Assembly: GCA_007449985.2 (NCBI GenBank)
Contig: VIIQ02000104.1
Span: 62,001 to 126,000 of the forward strand
DNA from: Desmodesmus armatus
Lineage: Eukaryota > Chlorophyta > Chlorophyceae > Sphaeropleales > Scenedesmaceae
DNA length: 64,000 nt
Direction: 5' to 3'
This document shows, piece by piece, positions 12,401-23,201 of this stretch. A program made the translations under genes and the position numbers. The notes under the pieces are model-generated. The model was not told the DNA's origin. It worked only from the letters and a program-made list of their open reading frames with translations, and made no database searches. Numbering within the stretch: the first letter of the stretch is position 1; each line of letters opens with the position of its first letter.

Positions 12401-15283
12401 AGAGCTCTTGCTGGCCCTCCTGCCAATTGGTGCAACCGTCTTGGCCATGGCAGCTGTAGCGGCTGCAATGCCGTCCTTGGCTTTGCCCTGTGACGGCAGC
12501 AGCACAGACAGGAAAAAAGTTGAGCACCCTCATGGCTGAGTACAGTGAACTCGCGAGTTGCTCGCAGTGGCTTTTCGGTGTAGGCACACAAAGCACAGCT
12601 GCTTCACACAAAAGCTGTTCTGTGCGACCTGCAACTGACATGCGCTTGCAGGGGGGCACCAGGTGCAGATGCCGCAATGCGCACGGTTCGCACGCGTCCT
12701 ACACCCGCAGACAGTCAACATTATATATCAACCATTACCTCCATCAGCAGCGCCATCACATGGGGTGGCAGGACGTGGCGGTGGAAGGCCTCCTTGCCGG
12801 GCACATGTCTTGTCTCATTCTCACGCAGCAGCTTCTCTGCATCCTCCGCACTGTGCGCCACCTGCACAGCAACACCGCAGGACAGCAACCAGTCAGTCGG
12901 TATCGGTTTGGGTCTACCCAGTTGCTCAAGTGTGGAGGGTACTACCCAGCGTGAAGTATCTGCTTGTGACAACGTCCCACCAAGTACGGTGAGAAGACCT
13001 GCGAATGAGTAGGGAGTGCGTGATCAAATTCAGCAAATCAGCTGATGACCACCTGCAGGAGAGCAGTGCAGGACAGCCATCGGTACAGTGCATGAGCTTG
13101 CGTTCACGGTTGTTGAGATGGAGAGGGGTTTAGGCAGCCAGACGGCACATCTTGACCACCTGCAGGATAGCACGCAGGACAGGCTCACATCAGGGCAGTG
13201 CATGGGCTTGCGCACACTGCTCTTGAGGTGATCGGGGGTTGCCCTACACACCAACCCAGCGCATCAGCTGTTGACCACTTGCAAGGCAGCAGCGCAGGAA
13301 ACCATTACTCCAATGGCACACATGTGTGCGCGCATGCACATGGTGCATGTGTCCGCACAGAGTGTACACTCCTCACAGAGGTTCCTCACAACAAAATGTG
13401 GGTGGCATGTGAACTGGCCTGCACGCAGCAGCAGTCCAGTGTCCATGACCTTCCTACATGCCATCTTGACAAGTCCTATAATGACCCTGTGTTGAGACAC
13501 AGTGCACATAGACCCACAACATCTACCACGGCAGTTGACGCTGTGGGTTTCAGCATGTGTGCGTGACATGCATGTCCAGTGTGGATTACACGACACTAAT
13601 ATGTACATACTACTATGCACCGATGTGCGAGCTTTACAGGAGCACAGGCGTCGCATGCACCTGGACCGACCAGCCTGCATGCTTGCAGGAAGTTCGCAGC
13701 CCAACCCCCAACACCCCACCCTGGTTGTTCCCACACACCGGCAAGTCCTCCGGCGTTGCCAAGAAGGCAGGCTTCTGCTGCTTGGTCTTATCCGGGGCTG
13801 AGTCCTCTGCCTTATCCTCGATCAGCACAGGTGGCAGAGCCCCCAGGGCCCGCAGCCTGATTGCTGCCATATCCGCCAGGTAGGCGTCCTGCTGGGCCCG
13901 CCACGCCTCCTCACACACCACTGCAGGGTGGTAGGAAGGCAGCGCAGGCAGCTTGCGTGGCTTGAGTGTGCGCGGCTTCTTCTCCTTGGTCTCCTGATCC
14001 GTTGGACCGCTGGTGTCTGCCACTGCGCCTGCTGCAGCAGGCTTCTGCTGCTGCTTGCTGCCGGCAGATGCTTGTGCTGACTTGCTGCCTGCGGTCTGGT
14101 CTGCCTTGCCGGCTGTGGGCTTCTTGGCCTTGTTTGCTGCACTGGCATCCGCACCAGCTGCTGCAGCAGTTGCGCTGGGCTTAGCCTTGCCGCCCTTTCC
14201 TGCAGCTGCAGGAGGTGCTGCGGCAGCTGCACTGGCCGCAGCAGGCTTACTCCTGGCCTTGGTAGGCTTGGAAGCGCCATCCACTGCTGCACCCTGCGCG
14301 GGGGCCTTGGCTGAGCTGGGTCTGTCTGCAGCGGCAGCAGCTGCACTCAGCTTCCGCTTCTTGCTTGCAGGACTGGCAGCGGACCCGGCCGCTGCCTGCG
14401 CAGCAGCTGATGCAGCGGTTGCGGGTTTGCTGGGGGCCTTGCTGGGCTTCGCTGCCTGCTGTGCTGGGGCCTGCTGTGGCTTGGCTGCTGCTGCAGCAGC
14501 TGCTGCGCTGACGTCTGAGTGTTTGCCGCTCCTGGCCAACTTGGCAGGGCGGCCTGCAGGAGGGTCTGCAAGAAGGACAGACAAAGAGAGGAGTGGAAGG
14601 GCGATGCATGTGCAATTTCACCAGGAGTGTGCCCTTCGGGAAGCTGGAGGGAAAGATAGAGGGGGCAGCATGTCATGAATATTGCAGTAGTAGCCGACAA
14701 ACAGCTGAGGGCTATGTCCCTGAAAGCTGCAGGTAGGACCTTGTCATACGGCCATGTGAGTGTTGATCTCGCCCCAGCCTGTGCTGGCATGTGCCACCAT
14801 GCCTTCAATGGGTTGCACTGGCTACTGCAGTTGGGGAAACATGTGACAGCGATGCACACCCAACTGTACTGCCAGGATGCTGTGCCCCAGCGCAGGAGCA
14901 CAGGAGAGGCCACTTACCATCGATCAAGTGTGGGGAGAGTGAGGGGTCCATCAACTCGTTCCAAGTCAGCTCCTCACAGTCGCCATCCTCGTACACCACC
15001 TGGTAACTGTGGGTGCACATGGACACATACATCAGTCAAGCACTCATCACAGTTCTTGGCCAAGGGGATGGGGAGTGTGTCTGTTGGAATTCCAAAACGT
15101 GACTACAGCAGTTGCACCCACTGGCACTCACTATCTGTACTTGGCGTCATACCCCTGGATGATGCCATTGTAGTATTTGCCCTTGTTTTTGCCTTCGGAT
15201 TTGAACCATTTGCGGACGGCAACAGTGCCGATGGCTTGCTGTTTGAGGGGAAGGTCCCTGCTCAGCTGTCCTGGGGTGGACAT
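405..15283 (-). CDS. SUVH: SUVH-type SRA-SET histone H3K9 methyltransferase-like protein, 3' end off window
   Basis: Exons, in transcript order: 15283-15132, 15006-14918, 14565-13739, 12861-12739, 12487-11882, 11134-10944, 10691-10603, 10247-10143, 9638-9457, 8975-8886 (or from 8993), 8458-8309, 7822-7749, 7271-6932, 6585-6493, 6198-6074, 5646-5461, 569-405. Every junction is GT-AG and all phases agree, giving about 1195 residues before the left edge. The start is the first ATG after an in-frame TAG. Domains: Tudor-like (about 20-75, YEDGDCEEL); Ala/Lys/Pro-rich linkers (80-600); SRA (about 650-815: VPGLKVNQR, LGFHKTPMAG, VASGTYSANADG, IIYDGLYYV, RRMPGQP); partial pre-SET (IECGPWTGCTLEDC); SET (KECGWGVRSWD, SAYIFDM, ARFINHSCDPN, VGLFAAVDIP). 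SUVH proteins bind methylated DNA through SRA and methylate H3K9 in the nucleus. The terminal YDYG and post-SET parts are not visible. Family assignment is firm; catalytic activity is doubtful because SET and pre-SET residues are altered. Confidence 0.88.
964..997. repeat. Short direct repeat, copy 1 (partner at 2557-2591)
   Basis: TGTAGTGATC followed by a T-run and GATGTAAGC is repeated at 2557-2591 with one substitution and one indel over about 35 bases. Both copies lie in SUVH intron 16, on the left side of the Gln-rich element. Confidence 0.6.
2408..2553. repeat. 146-bp direct repeat, left copy
   Basis: Near-identical to 4514-4659; I see one G/A difference, at 2545 versus 4651. The two copies bracket the Gln-rich ORF 2106 bp apart, in the same orientation. 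Ends are not TG...CA and no target-site duplication is evident, so they may be short LTR-like repeats or the trace of a tandem duplication. Confidence 0.8.
2714..4090 (-). pseudogene. Gln-rich coiled-coil ORF with an in-frame TAA, nested in SUVH intron 16
   Basis: An ATG at 4090-4088 opens MVRILPYGFGRFVEVDEQ and meets TAA at 4027-4025 after 21 codons. The same frame then stays open for 436 codons to a stop at 2714. That long part is heptad-like and Gln/Leu/Glu-rich (QLQRQLELSEQRARQLEQ) for about 280 residues, a strong coiled-coil pattern, then a Ser/Pro/Ala-rich tail. It has no ATG near its own start. Either a CAA codon became TAA, or the ORF is reached by splicing I cannot see. No polymerase, integrase or protease motif is present. 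It lies on the same strand as the host gene and between two 146-bp direct repeats, so it may be cargo of a small non-autonomous element or a nested gene duplicate. Confidence 0.5.
4514..4659. repeat. 146-bp direct repeat, right copy
   Basis: Partner of 2408-2553; see that entry. It is directly followed by the about 230-bp tandem repeats of the same intron. Confidence 0.8.
4685..5440. repeat. Diverged tandem repeat, unit about 230 bp, about 3.5 copies
   Basis: The phrase GGTGCCCTGGCAGG with GCAGGTACCTGGGAGGTG and CGAGGCTTGCAGTG recurs near 4710, 4910, 5139 and 5371. A second shared block (CCTCGCTCG, then GCCACCTGCCAGAGCA) recurs at about 4865, 5040 and 5262. It is non-coding, in SUVH intron 16 immediately downstream of the exon-16 donor. 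A weaker match lies near 920-960. Confidence 0.65.
9723..9758. repeat. Perfect inverted repeat (16-bp arms, 4-nt loop) in SUVH intron 8
   Basis: GGCCTGATGTCCAACA at 9723-9738 is the exact reverse complement of 9743-9758, with loop GGCA. It is followed by a short direct repeat (GGTAGCAACATGTTT twice, 9768-9801). The sequence could form a stable RNA or DNA hairpin. Function unknown. Confidence 0.8.
11219..11309 (-). repeat. Decoy copy of the exon-6 5' edge of the SUVH gene
   Basis: This duplicates about 11,069-11,158, offset about 150 bp, including the acceptor GATGTGCTGCAG|GGGCGTCT and the GRLSEDER coding start. Read from its own acceptor the frame runs into a stop before any usable donor, whereas the downstream copy (from 11,134) stays open to 10,944. 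I therefore place exon 6 at the second copy. Confidence 0.7.
11652..11781. repeat. Long foldback (60-bp arms, 10-nt loop) in SUVH intron 5; candidate small-RNA hairpin
   Basis: Positions 11652-11711 pair with 11722-11781; I count 4 mismatches in 60 pairs, and the loop is GGGCCTGCGT. The innermost 29 pairs appear perfect (CACCCAGCTGTTGCACTGGA is part of the left arm). The feature sits wholly inside intron 5 (11135-11881) of a gene in the silencing pathway. Long, near-perfect hairpins are typical of volvocalean microRNA precursors, and a foldback transposon relic is the main alternative. Confidence 0.75.
13040..13300. repeat. Diverged short tandem repeats in SUVH intron 3
   Basis: GACCACCTGCAGGA followed by AGCA-GCAGGA recurs near 13,046, 13,153 and 13,272 (about 105-120 bp apart), with GCAGTGCATG-GCTTGCG in two of the copies. 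Non-coding; intron 12862-13738. Confidence 0.5.
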
Positions 15284-16220
15284 CTTGGTGTAGCCTACTC
15301 GCTGGCCGTCTGGAGCAACACCTGTCACAGTCAGCTACCGACAGCGTCTGCAGAGCCACCCAAGCTATGCTGTGCGGGTGCAGCTGCTGTGATCAACAGA
15401 AGCAACTGCACTGGGCTGATTACACAGAGGACTGGCAGACATTCCCTTAAAACATGCAAGCGCATTGAATGCAGCACGTGGACAATCAGTGGAAGTCGCG
15501 CGCGTGCACAGTGTGGGTTGGGTTTGAGATCTTTGAATTCAAACAGACTGCTCAGCGGCGCTGTGGCTGAGGATGAACTATTCCAGCTGAGATGTGACCG
15601 GATCCCTTTGCTGAACCTGTACGTTGCCCAAAGTGTCGCTACAGGCTCCTGTCAAGGGCCTGTTTTTGCAGATCCACTGGTAAAGTTGCATGGTCTGCAG
15701 GAAGGGATTGTCGAGGTCAAGAACACAGAAGCTACTGTGTTTGCGTTATGCTGATGTTTGTTTTGAATCATTTACACATTGACTGCACAGATTGTACAAC
15801 ATGTTACAAAATACCGACTCGCAGATTGTGACACTCAGTGACTGCCCTGTTCAACAAGGCCTGACAACCTTGCCGCACAACATGACGGGCTTGCTGCTTT
15901 GCAACACAGCACCTACACCCATATGACCAACCAACACTAGCCAGTGCCTTCTTGACACATCGCCCGGCAAACAGCAGGATGTCCTGCAGAATGTCCTGTC
16001 AGTACATGACTCAAAACCCACATATGTCCCAAGCCAGCCATGCCCTGTCCCCCAACATCCTGCCTTCCAATGGCAGCATGCCCGCAAAGGAGCTTATGCA
16101 GCTATGAACTGCAGGGTTCACAAAAAAAAAGTCGCTCCACAGACCGCGATTGAAACGCAACAACCAGCCCATCAACCTCCTGGTTGGCAGCTGCGAGCAA
16201 CAGCCCATACCCCATACTCA

Positions 16221-16880
16221 CACTGGCACACAGGTGGTGTGACCAGCCTGCAGAACAAGCTGCAGCCTGTCGTAGGCAACAAAAAACCCTACAAACATGA
16301 CCAGGATTGCCCGCGCTGCCAAAGGCAACCAACAGGGCAGTCTACAGGGCTGCGTGTCTGGCCTGCAACCATGATGCTCAGTGCTCAAGGTCCAACAACA
16401 AGGCGACCACACCCAGACAAACGCGCAGCTGCTCCGCTTCTTGGCGCCACACCTGCTTTGCAAAGGGGCAGAGCCAGTCCCACTGTATGCGATCAGTCAC
16501 CAACACTCTGGAGCAAAGGGCACCGGGGGCAATGAGAATGACAAGCCATGTAACCATCCATGCACAGCACACGCCGGCAACACCCAGCTGTCATGTGACA
16601 TGGTGTACGCCCAACACCCAGGCCAATGTACAGCATGTAACACAGTCAGATAAGAGGACAGGTCCTCAAACCACACAGCAAACATTGTTGGGACACTGAC
16701 TGCCAGCACGCGCCAGCACCTGTGCCTTGCTGAGCAGAGGCGAGGTTTGGGCACCTGCCTGCCACCACACAGCTGTTGCAGGCCTTGTTGGGACGCCAAG
16801 GCAGTACTAAGGAACACAAGTGCATGGGCCGTTGCCCAATGGCCGCATCGATTGGGAAAAAACACGATACAAGCATCTAC
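16221..16880. repeat. Diverged segmental duplication, copy 1 (partner 18,291-18,870)
   Basis: Blocks such as CACACAGGTGGTGT, CCCACTGTATGC, GCCAGCACCTNTGC and TTGTTGGGACGC occur in the same order about 1980-1990 bp further right. Similarity is patchy, so this is an old duplication or two relics of one repeat family. No recognisable transposon protein was found. Confidence 0.55.
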
Positions 16881-18290
16881 AAGCAAAGGTCAAGGCCATT
16901 GCGCGCCGCTTGCCCGGCCTTCCCCCTGTCTGATGCTGTGGTACTGGACGACCCTGAATGTGTGCGATCAGTGTTTCAACATGGAGAGCAGTCTGCGTTG
17001 GCATACACTCTGTACAAGATGAAAGTGCGCCGGGCGCGCCTTCTTGGGCTGACTTTGGGCATCTGACCTGACAAGGGGTATTTCTTGGTGCTGCTGCATG
17101 CTGGATCCTAGCTGTTTGCTTCCCACTTCTGTACAAGGTTGTCGTGTTGCCTCAGGATGTCAATGAAGTCTCCTTTGCTGTCTTGCTTTGAATCAGGCTA
17201 CTATCTGGTGTAGGTGGTGCAAACCACTGACGGGGATCGGGGTTTTTCCCCACCTTAGTGTTTCAACCGGTTCAACCCTGGCAGGCAATGCCATTGATGT
17301 GTGGCGAATGTGTCTGCGTGTAACATTTTCTTCCCCATTAAGTGACTGTGGCTCACCCAATGCCCCAGCACCAAATAGTAGACGTAGACGTTTCGTGGTT
17401 GCTCAGCTGTGGCATAGCCAGCAGCTGTCATGGCAACCTATGTCGTGACAAATCCCCCACAGCACCAAGCTGCGAATGCTGTGGACAGCCAAGGGATAGT
17501 CAGCAGCATGGCAGAAGGTATGAGACACTGTCCTATCCACGCCTGATGTTGCTGCCGCTGCTCAACAGCCAACACAGCACCTGCACCACATGTGACAGGC
17601 CAACACTACACCGCGGCTGCGTGACACATCGCCCATCCATCACTGGATCGGCAGGGGCCAGATGTGTGGCGCGTGGCTGCAACAAGTGACTCCACCCAAC
17701 CACTTGCTGCCGACAGCCATGTGCTTGTTCCCCAACCACTATGCCTCCACTATACTACATGAGACACCTGTGGCAGCAACGCCCGCAGAACAACTCGCGC
17801 AGCCATGCACGGCCGTTGGCAATATTCAGTCGCTTCACAGACCAACACTTACACAAAGGTGACCACAAGCCCCAAAACCTCCTGCTTGACAGCTGCACCT
17901 GGCAGCATAAACCCACACCCTTACTGGGCGCTGCAGTGTGCTTGCCTGCCAGCAAACCCAAGCCGCGGCATGCTGCAGCCCGCAAAGCAAGTTGCATGCA
18001 GCCTATCTGAGTCCCACAGCGCCAACACCCATCAGCAACCATAACCAAAGTGCCCCTGCTGCCGCAGGCGTCCAGGAAGGCAGCCATGTCAGGTGTCAAT
18101 CCCACCATAGACTGGGGCCCACATAGCCTGGAGCCAGAGTCCAGAAAGGAGCTAGGGGCAATGTACAGTGTCTCAGCACACACACCACAAGAGGCCTGTC
18201 TAGGGAAGACCACCGCCGACTTGCAGAGTCCTTACAAAACTACGTGGAACACCAGCCAAAAGACACCCCTTTCAGAGCACATGCAGCTGC

Positions 18291-18870
18291 CACACAGGTG
18301 GTGTCCCATACCAACAACCCAGCCAACCCCAACAATTGGCCAGGGCTGCTTGTCCAGCCTGCCGCCCAAGTGCTCCAATGCTACCAGGCCCAACCACAAG
18401 GGGACAGCACCCAGAAGCAAGCTGGTCAGCTCCTCAGCTTCACACCGCAAAGCAAGACCCACTGTATGCAAGTAATCACCGGCACTTTGCGGCGAAAGCC
18501 CACCGGGTAGGGTGGGTGGGCAAGCCACAGCCATCCATAGAGGCAAGTGATTGTGCAGGGAACTGCATGCACAGCACTGGCAGCAACTTCCCAGCACCAA
18601 AAGGCTGGCGTGCGACACATGTATGCAGACCCTCAAACGATGCACAACATGCACACCGCCAGACACCATGACATGCCTTCAAACCACACAGCAGCGAGGG
18701 CCACTGCCAGCACGTGCCAGCACCTATGCATGGCTGAACCCCAATCACTGGGCCGACAAACACACGCTGAAGGCCTGTTGGGACGCTGCGTAGTAGTAGT
18801 TGAATTCAGCGAAGTGCATGGGCGACTGCGCGATGGGCACGTCAAGGGAAACAAGTGCATGATCCCCTAC
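18291..18870. repeat. Diverged segmental duplication, copy 2
   Basis: Partner of 16,221-16,880. A further shared block at 18,925-18,993 matches 17,371-17,441 (AATAGTAGAC, then GTTGCTCAGCTGTGGCAT, CAGCAGCTGTCATGGCAACC), offset about 1554 bp, so the two regions also differ by deletions or insertions. Confidence 0.55.
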
Positions 18871-20734
18871 AAGCAATGGACGAGGTCGTTGAGCAACTCC
18901 TCTCACCCACCCATGGCTTGACACAAAATAGTAGACATATACACACTGCAGTTGCTCAGCTGTGGCATGGCCAGCAGCTGTCATGGCAACCTATGGTCCT
19001 GATGGACCTGATACAGCGCCCCGACGTCATTTCTGTAGACAGCGAAACGGTCAGTCAGCAAGGTGGCAGTAACGGGCTGCCGCACAAGGCTTTCAGCACT
19101 CACTGATCCAACGGAGTGCCTGCACCGCCCTTTACAGGGGCACTGCATCGCTCAGCCACCACCACACACACCGTGCCCTGCAACCGACGTGCTGCCTCAG
19201 GCACAATGGATCCACACCATGCCCTGCAACTAACCGATGTGCTAACACACACCCCGCCTGAAACTGATCAATTCCCTCAGGCACGATGGATCCACACACC
19301 ATGCCCTGCAACAAACGAGTTGCTTGCACCACCACACCCAAAAGCGCCACAAGGCTGACACCAACGACCCCGTCATGCCCAGCAAGCGACACAACAACGA
19401 CACACCCAAGGGCTAAGCCTGACATTCATCAAACATCAGACCCAGCTAATACCGTGCCAGGCATGCGCAGCACGATGTTAGGCGCCCAAACAGCCATCAC
19501 TGAAGACCAAGGGCAGGCGCCGCAGCGGGAGCCGCCATCGCCCAAAGCGCACAGGCCTGCCAGTGAGCAGGGAGCTTGGCAGCCCAAGCATGCAACCTAC
19601 ACCACTTGAGTATTACCCCATGTCAGGCAATGCAGGCCATCACACAAGCCAACCACCGGACATGCATGTACAGCGTCAGGGCACACAGTGCTGCTCCTCC
19701 CCCACCTTGTTTTCTGGGAGTGGCAGCACTGCTGCTCAGCTGCAGGCATGTCAATACTGTGACCCTGGCTGATGCTCTTCTGAGAGAAGATGCAACAAGC
19801 AACGCCCTGCTCCCAGCCAACAAGCACAAGCCACACAAAGCTTGCTGGAGCAAGCGAAGTGCAACTGGCAAACGTCCACTACGCCCTGTGCCACACACCG
19901 TCACAAACCAAAAACAAAGCATGCCACCAAACACAAAGCAAGCCATAGATAGCCCTCACACCGCCGCACGCGCACGCTCCCAGGCTGTGTTCTTCAGCCA
20001 ACAATACACACAATGACACACACACACACACACACACACGCGCGCATAAAGGACGCACAGTTCAACGGACCGCACACCGAACATGACAGCCACAGCGGCA
20101 AGGACACACCCACAAAGGCGGCACACACGTGCACATAGAGCACAATCTCCAAACAAGACAGCCTGCACCACCCACTTCAATCAGCTGCCTACATGCAGGG
20201 GCAAGTAAAACCCTTCTGCATGCATGGCCGTCAGCAGGGGTACACCACACAAAGTCACACATGCATGGAACCATCATGTGTCACGTGGAAGGGGGGTGGT
20301 GGTCGGCTAGTGGCAGTTGGAGGACGGGTGGCAGTTGGGGACAGAATGTCACAAGCTGATGTGGCCACAGCCCCAACTGGTGAGTCAACCCATGGGTTGC
20401 CATCAAGGAAGCTATAGTGCAGGGTGCTCACTACAGCCAGTCACGACAGCAAGCAGCAGGGTCAACTGCCTGCTTCAAAATATGGTACAAGACATAAAAC
20501 TGAATGCCGATATGTCGACACAAGCATGACGCCGCCGTCACACACACCACCCAAGTACACCCAGCAGGCACAACCAACTCACTGCACGTGTACAGTCACT
20601 GTGCTCCCAGAGTCAAGCACTGTGCCACTGAGAGGCTAAGGTTGCACCCCCAAGCTCCTGCACAACCATGGTGGACTGACAGGTCACACGCGGCAGCCAG
20701 CACACCTAGTACGCAGCCTCGCAAGCAGCAGGGC

Positions 20735-22040
20735 TCACAGCACCAATCGGTTGCTGGTCAGGGCCACTGCAGGCTCAGGGACGAGGGATACTGCTGCTGC
20801 CGCGGCGGCAGCCACAGCCCCAACTGGCTCAACAGGCTGACCCACAGGCACGAGGTGCCTCACACCACCCCTGCAGAAGGGGCACACCATCACGCACCTG
20901 CTGTTCAGCTCAAGAAGGCTCTTGCAGCAGCTCAGGCACAGCTCATGGCTGCAGGGCGCGAGGCTGACTTGTGTGGCTGCATCAAAGCACACGTCACAGA
21001 GCCGATCCCCCGCACTTCCCATGCTGAAGACGCTGCTAGCAGCAGGGCTGCCAGGCTCGTCACCAACCGCCTCGTTGACCTCAGGCACGCGTGCTGGCGC
21101 TGCCGTTGGCGCTGCTGCTGGCAACTCAGCCTCTCCACCTTCCCCGTCTCTCAGCTGCTCGCCGGGCGCTGCAAGGTCTGCTGCCACCTCCACGCTGCTG
21201 CCTGCATCGCCTGTGCTGCCACTGAGCGCCGGCTCCTGCTCCTGCTGCATCAGCACACCCAGGTCCTTGGCCAGAGTAGCCCTCAGCACAGCACCAGCGA
21301 TAGCTGCCAGCGTGGGAGGCCCCAGCAGGGTGAGGTCATCATCACCAAAGAGAGATGCGATGGGGTTGCTGGGCAGCAGCATGCGCGCGACGCTCTCACG
21401 CCCGCGGCGCGCGGCGAGCTGGCAGGGCAGGAAGTTGTCGCCGTCCATCAGCAGCCGAGGGTCGGGCAGGTGCCGGTGGTACCAGCGCTCGACCTGCAGA
21501 CGTGCCACCCACAAAAGATGTAAGGGTTGAATGCAGTGTGAGGCAGCGTTTGCAGGGTGCGAGCAGTGTTTGCTGGGGAGGGGTGGTAGCGGCCTACTAT
21601 GCCAAACAACTGACGTGCCATTGTCATCCAACTACCACAGCTGCACAAACTGGCAACAGACAACCTCAAAGACACCAAAACAGCTGAAAGCAGTCGGCAG
21701 GTAACACATCCATCTAGCAGTGCAGCCAAAAACTGTTGAAATGCTGCAGTGCAGCCAAAAACTGTTGAAATGCTGCAGAGCAGGAACAGGACTCACATAG
21801 GCGCGCAGCAGCTGCTTTGCCATTGCCTCGTTGCCCTGCCGTGCTGCAAGGTGCAGCGCTGTGGTACCCCTGGGGCAGTTGATGATGTCCAGGCAGTCAA
21901 ACAAAGAGGATAGCAGGGGGTTGGCGTCCATGCTCAGCAGCATTGCCAGCGACTCCTGGCTGTGGCTCTGCACTGCAAAGTGGATTGCTGTGAAGCCTGT
22001 CTGAGTGCGCACGTCCACATAGCTGCAGGAAAAATACGAA

Positions 22041-22089
<49 letters not shown>

Positions 22090-23201
22090 GCACACGCAGG
22101 CGCAAAATCAGTGGGTTTGGTCTCTACCAGCCCTAATATGCAGCAGCGGGCATGATCACACAACACTAAGCTGTGTGAATACTCCAAAACTGGGTGAACA
22201 GCCGGTTTGTATCACACCGTGGTGTGCATGCCGCATCACGGCTGCGTCACAACCTTGGCTGGCACCTTGCTTGCACATTAGGGGCGCACGCAATGCTTGA
22301 CAACCTACCTCGTGTTAGGCCTGTTGGGGAAGTGCACTGGCCCGCTCCTACCAGCAGCCTCCACAAGCAACTGCATGACTTCTGGGTTGTTGTTGCGGGC
22401 TGCATAGTGCAGAGCTGTGCGCCCACCCAGCTTGTCAACTGCCCATGGGTCGGCACCCTGCACAACATGGGCGGACAGCAGACGGGGAGGGATACTTGCT
22501 TCCGCCACACTACTTCCGCCACACAAGAACGAGCGGTACACAAACATCCTGGTTTGGTGCTTTTTACATGTGCAGTTGCTTGTGGTGTGTCGCTCTTGCC
22601 GACCAACCGCTGCCTACGGCACTAAATGCACTTGAAATCACCATTGTCATCATCATCCCCTTCAGCTGCAATCATTGGGGATGTGGGAGTGATCAGAACC
22701 CATCATGCGGACATGTGCTGCACCTGCACGAGCCCAGATGCAGTAGCTGGCCCTCAGCACACAACCCACCTGCTCCAGCAAAAGCTTCACGCTGGCCTTG
22801 CATCCACCATCAACTGCCAGCATAAGGGGCGTGACACCCCTGTCGCTGGGAGCATTCACCAGCTGCATCACCAAGTTGCCACGTGCAGGGCGCGCCTGCT
22901 CTGCCGCCTGAGGTGCCGGCGCTTGGCCCACAAGGCGCGCGTGCGCCTTGGCCCCACTCGCAGCTGCTTCCTGCCACTGCAGCTGCTCCACCTCATGTGC
23001 CTTGGCCACTAGCTGCTGCAGCACCTCAACGTGGTCCCCTCGTGCAGCATAGTGGCAGGGGCCCAGGTGCCGGAAAGTGCAGTAGCGCAGCAGCCCTGGG
23101 TTGGTGCTGACAAGCTCTGTGACAGCATCAGCATCACCGGCCTTGCTGGCCTTGATGAGCTGGGTGCCCATGCCATTGAGGTGCGAAGCTGTCTGTCCCA
23201 T
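20735..23201 (-). CDS. XBAT/XB3-like ankyrin-repeat RING E3 ubiquitin ligase
   Basis: Exons 23201-22770, 22457-22309, 22022-21797 and 21493-20735 (stop), all phases consistent, give 521 residues. The protein starts MGQTASHLNG; Gly2 fits an N-myristoylation site as in plant XBAT proteins. Ankyrin repeats follow: NPGLLRYCTF and CHYAARGDHVEVLQQL in exon 1, GGRTALHYAARNNN in exon 2, TGFTAIHFAVQSHS and GTTALHLAARQGNE in exon 3. The RING spans C435-C476 (C435, C438, C450, H452, C455, C458, C473, C476) near the C-terminus, followed by an Ala/Val-rich tail. XBAT-type proteins pass ubiquitin to substrates bound by the ankyrins, often at membranes; substrates here are unknown. Order of domains, length and the short post-RING tail all match rice XB3 and Arabidopsis XBAT31-35. 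Confidence 0.88.
22044..22087. repeat. (GGCA)n microsatellite beside an acceptor
   Basis: About 11 GGCA units lie 22 bases from the acceptor of XBAT exon 3. In the transcript strand it is CCTG repeats, so it supplies part of the polypyrimidine tract. Confidence 0.85.

Larger units (their letters stand above)
15284..20734. other. Repeat-rich intergenic region; no gene supported
   Basis: This lies between the SUVH start and the XBAT-like gene end. Open frames are short and mutually overlapping, and no exon chain with splice sites could be built. It holds diverged duplications (16.2/18.3 kb and 17.4/18.9 kb), a small tandem repeat near 19,168-19,325 built on a TGCCCTGCAAC core, and a CA/CG tract near 20,010-20,045. 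The first few hundred bases are presumably the SUVH promoter and 5' leader. Confidence 0.6.

Noticed and set aside
14675..15754. Plus-strand ORF of 359 codons
   Set aside because: It lies antisense to SUVH exons 1-2 and the 5' leader, has no domain resemblance, and the minus-strand exons there are phase-linked and family-matched.
20504..21523. Long plus-strand ORFs over the XBAT-like gene
   Set aside because: Antisense shadows of the RING exon; no family match.
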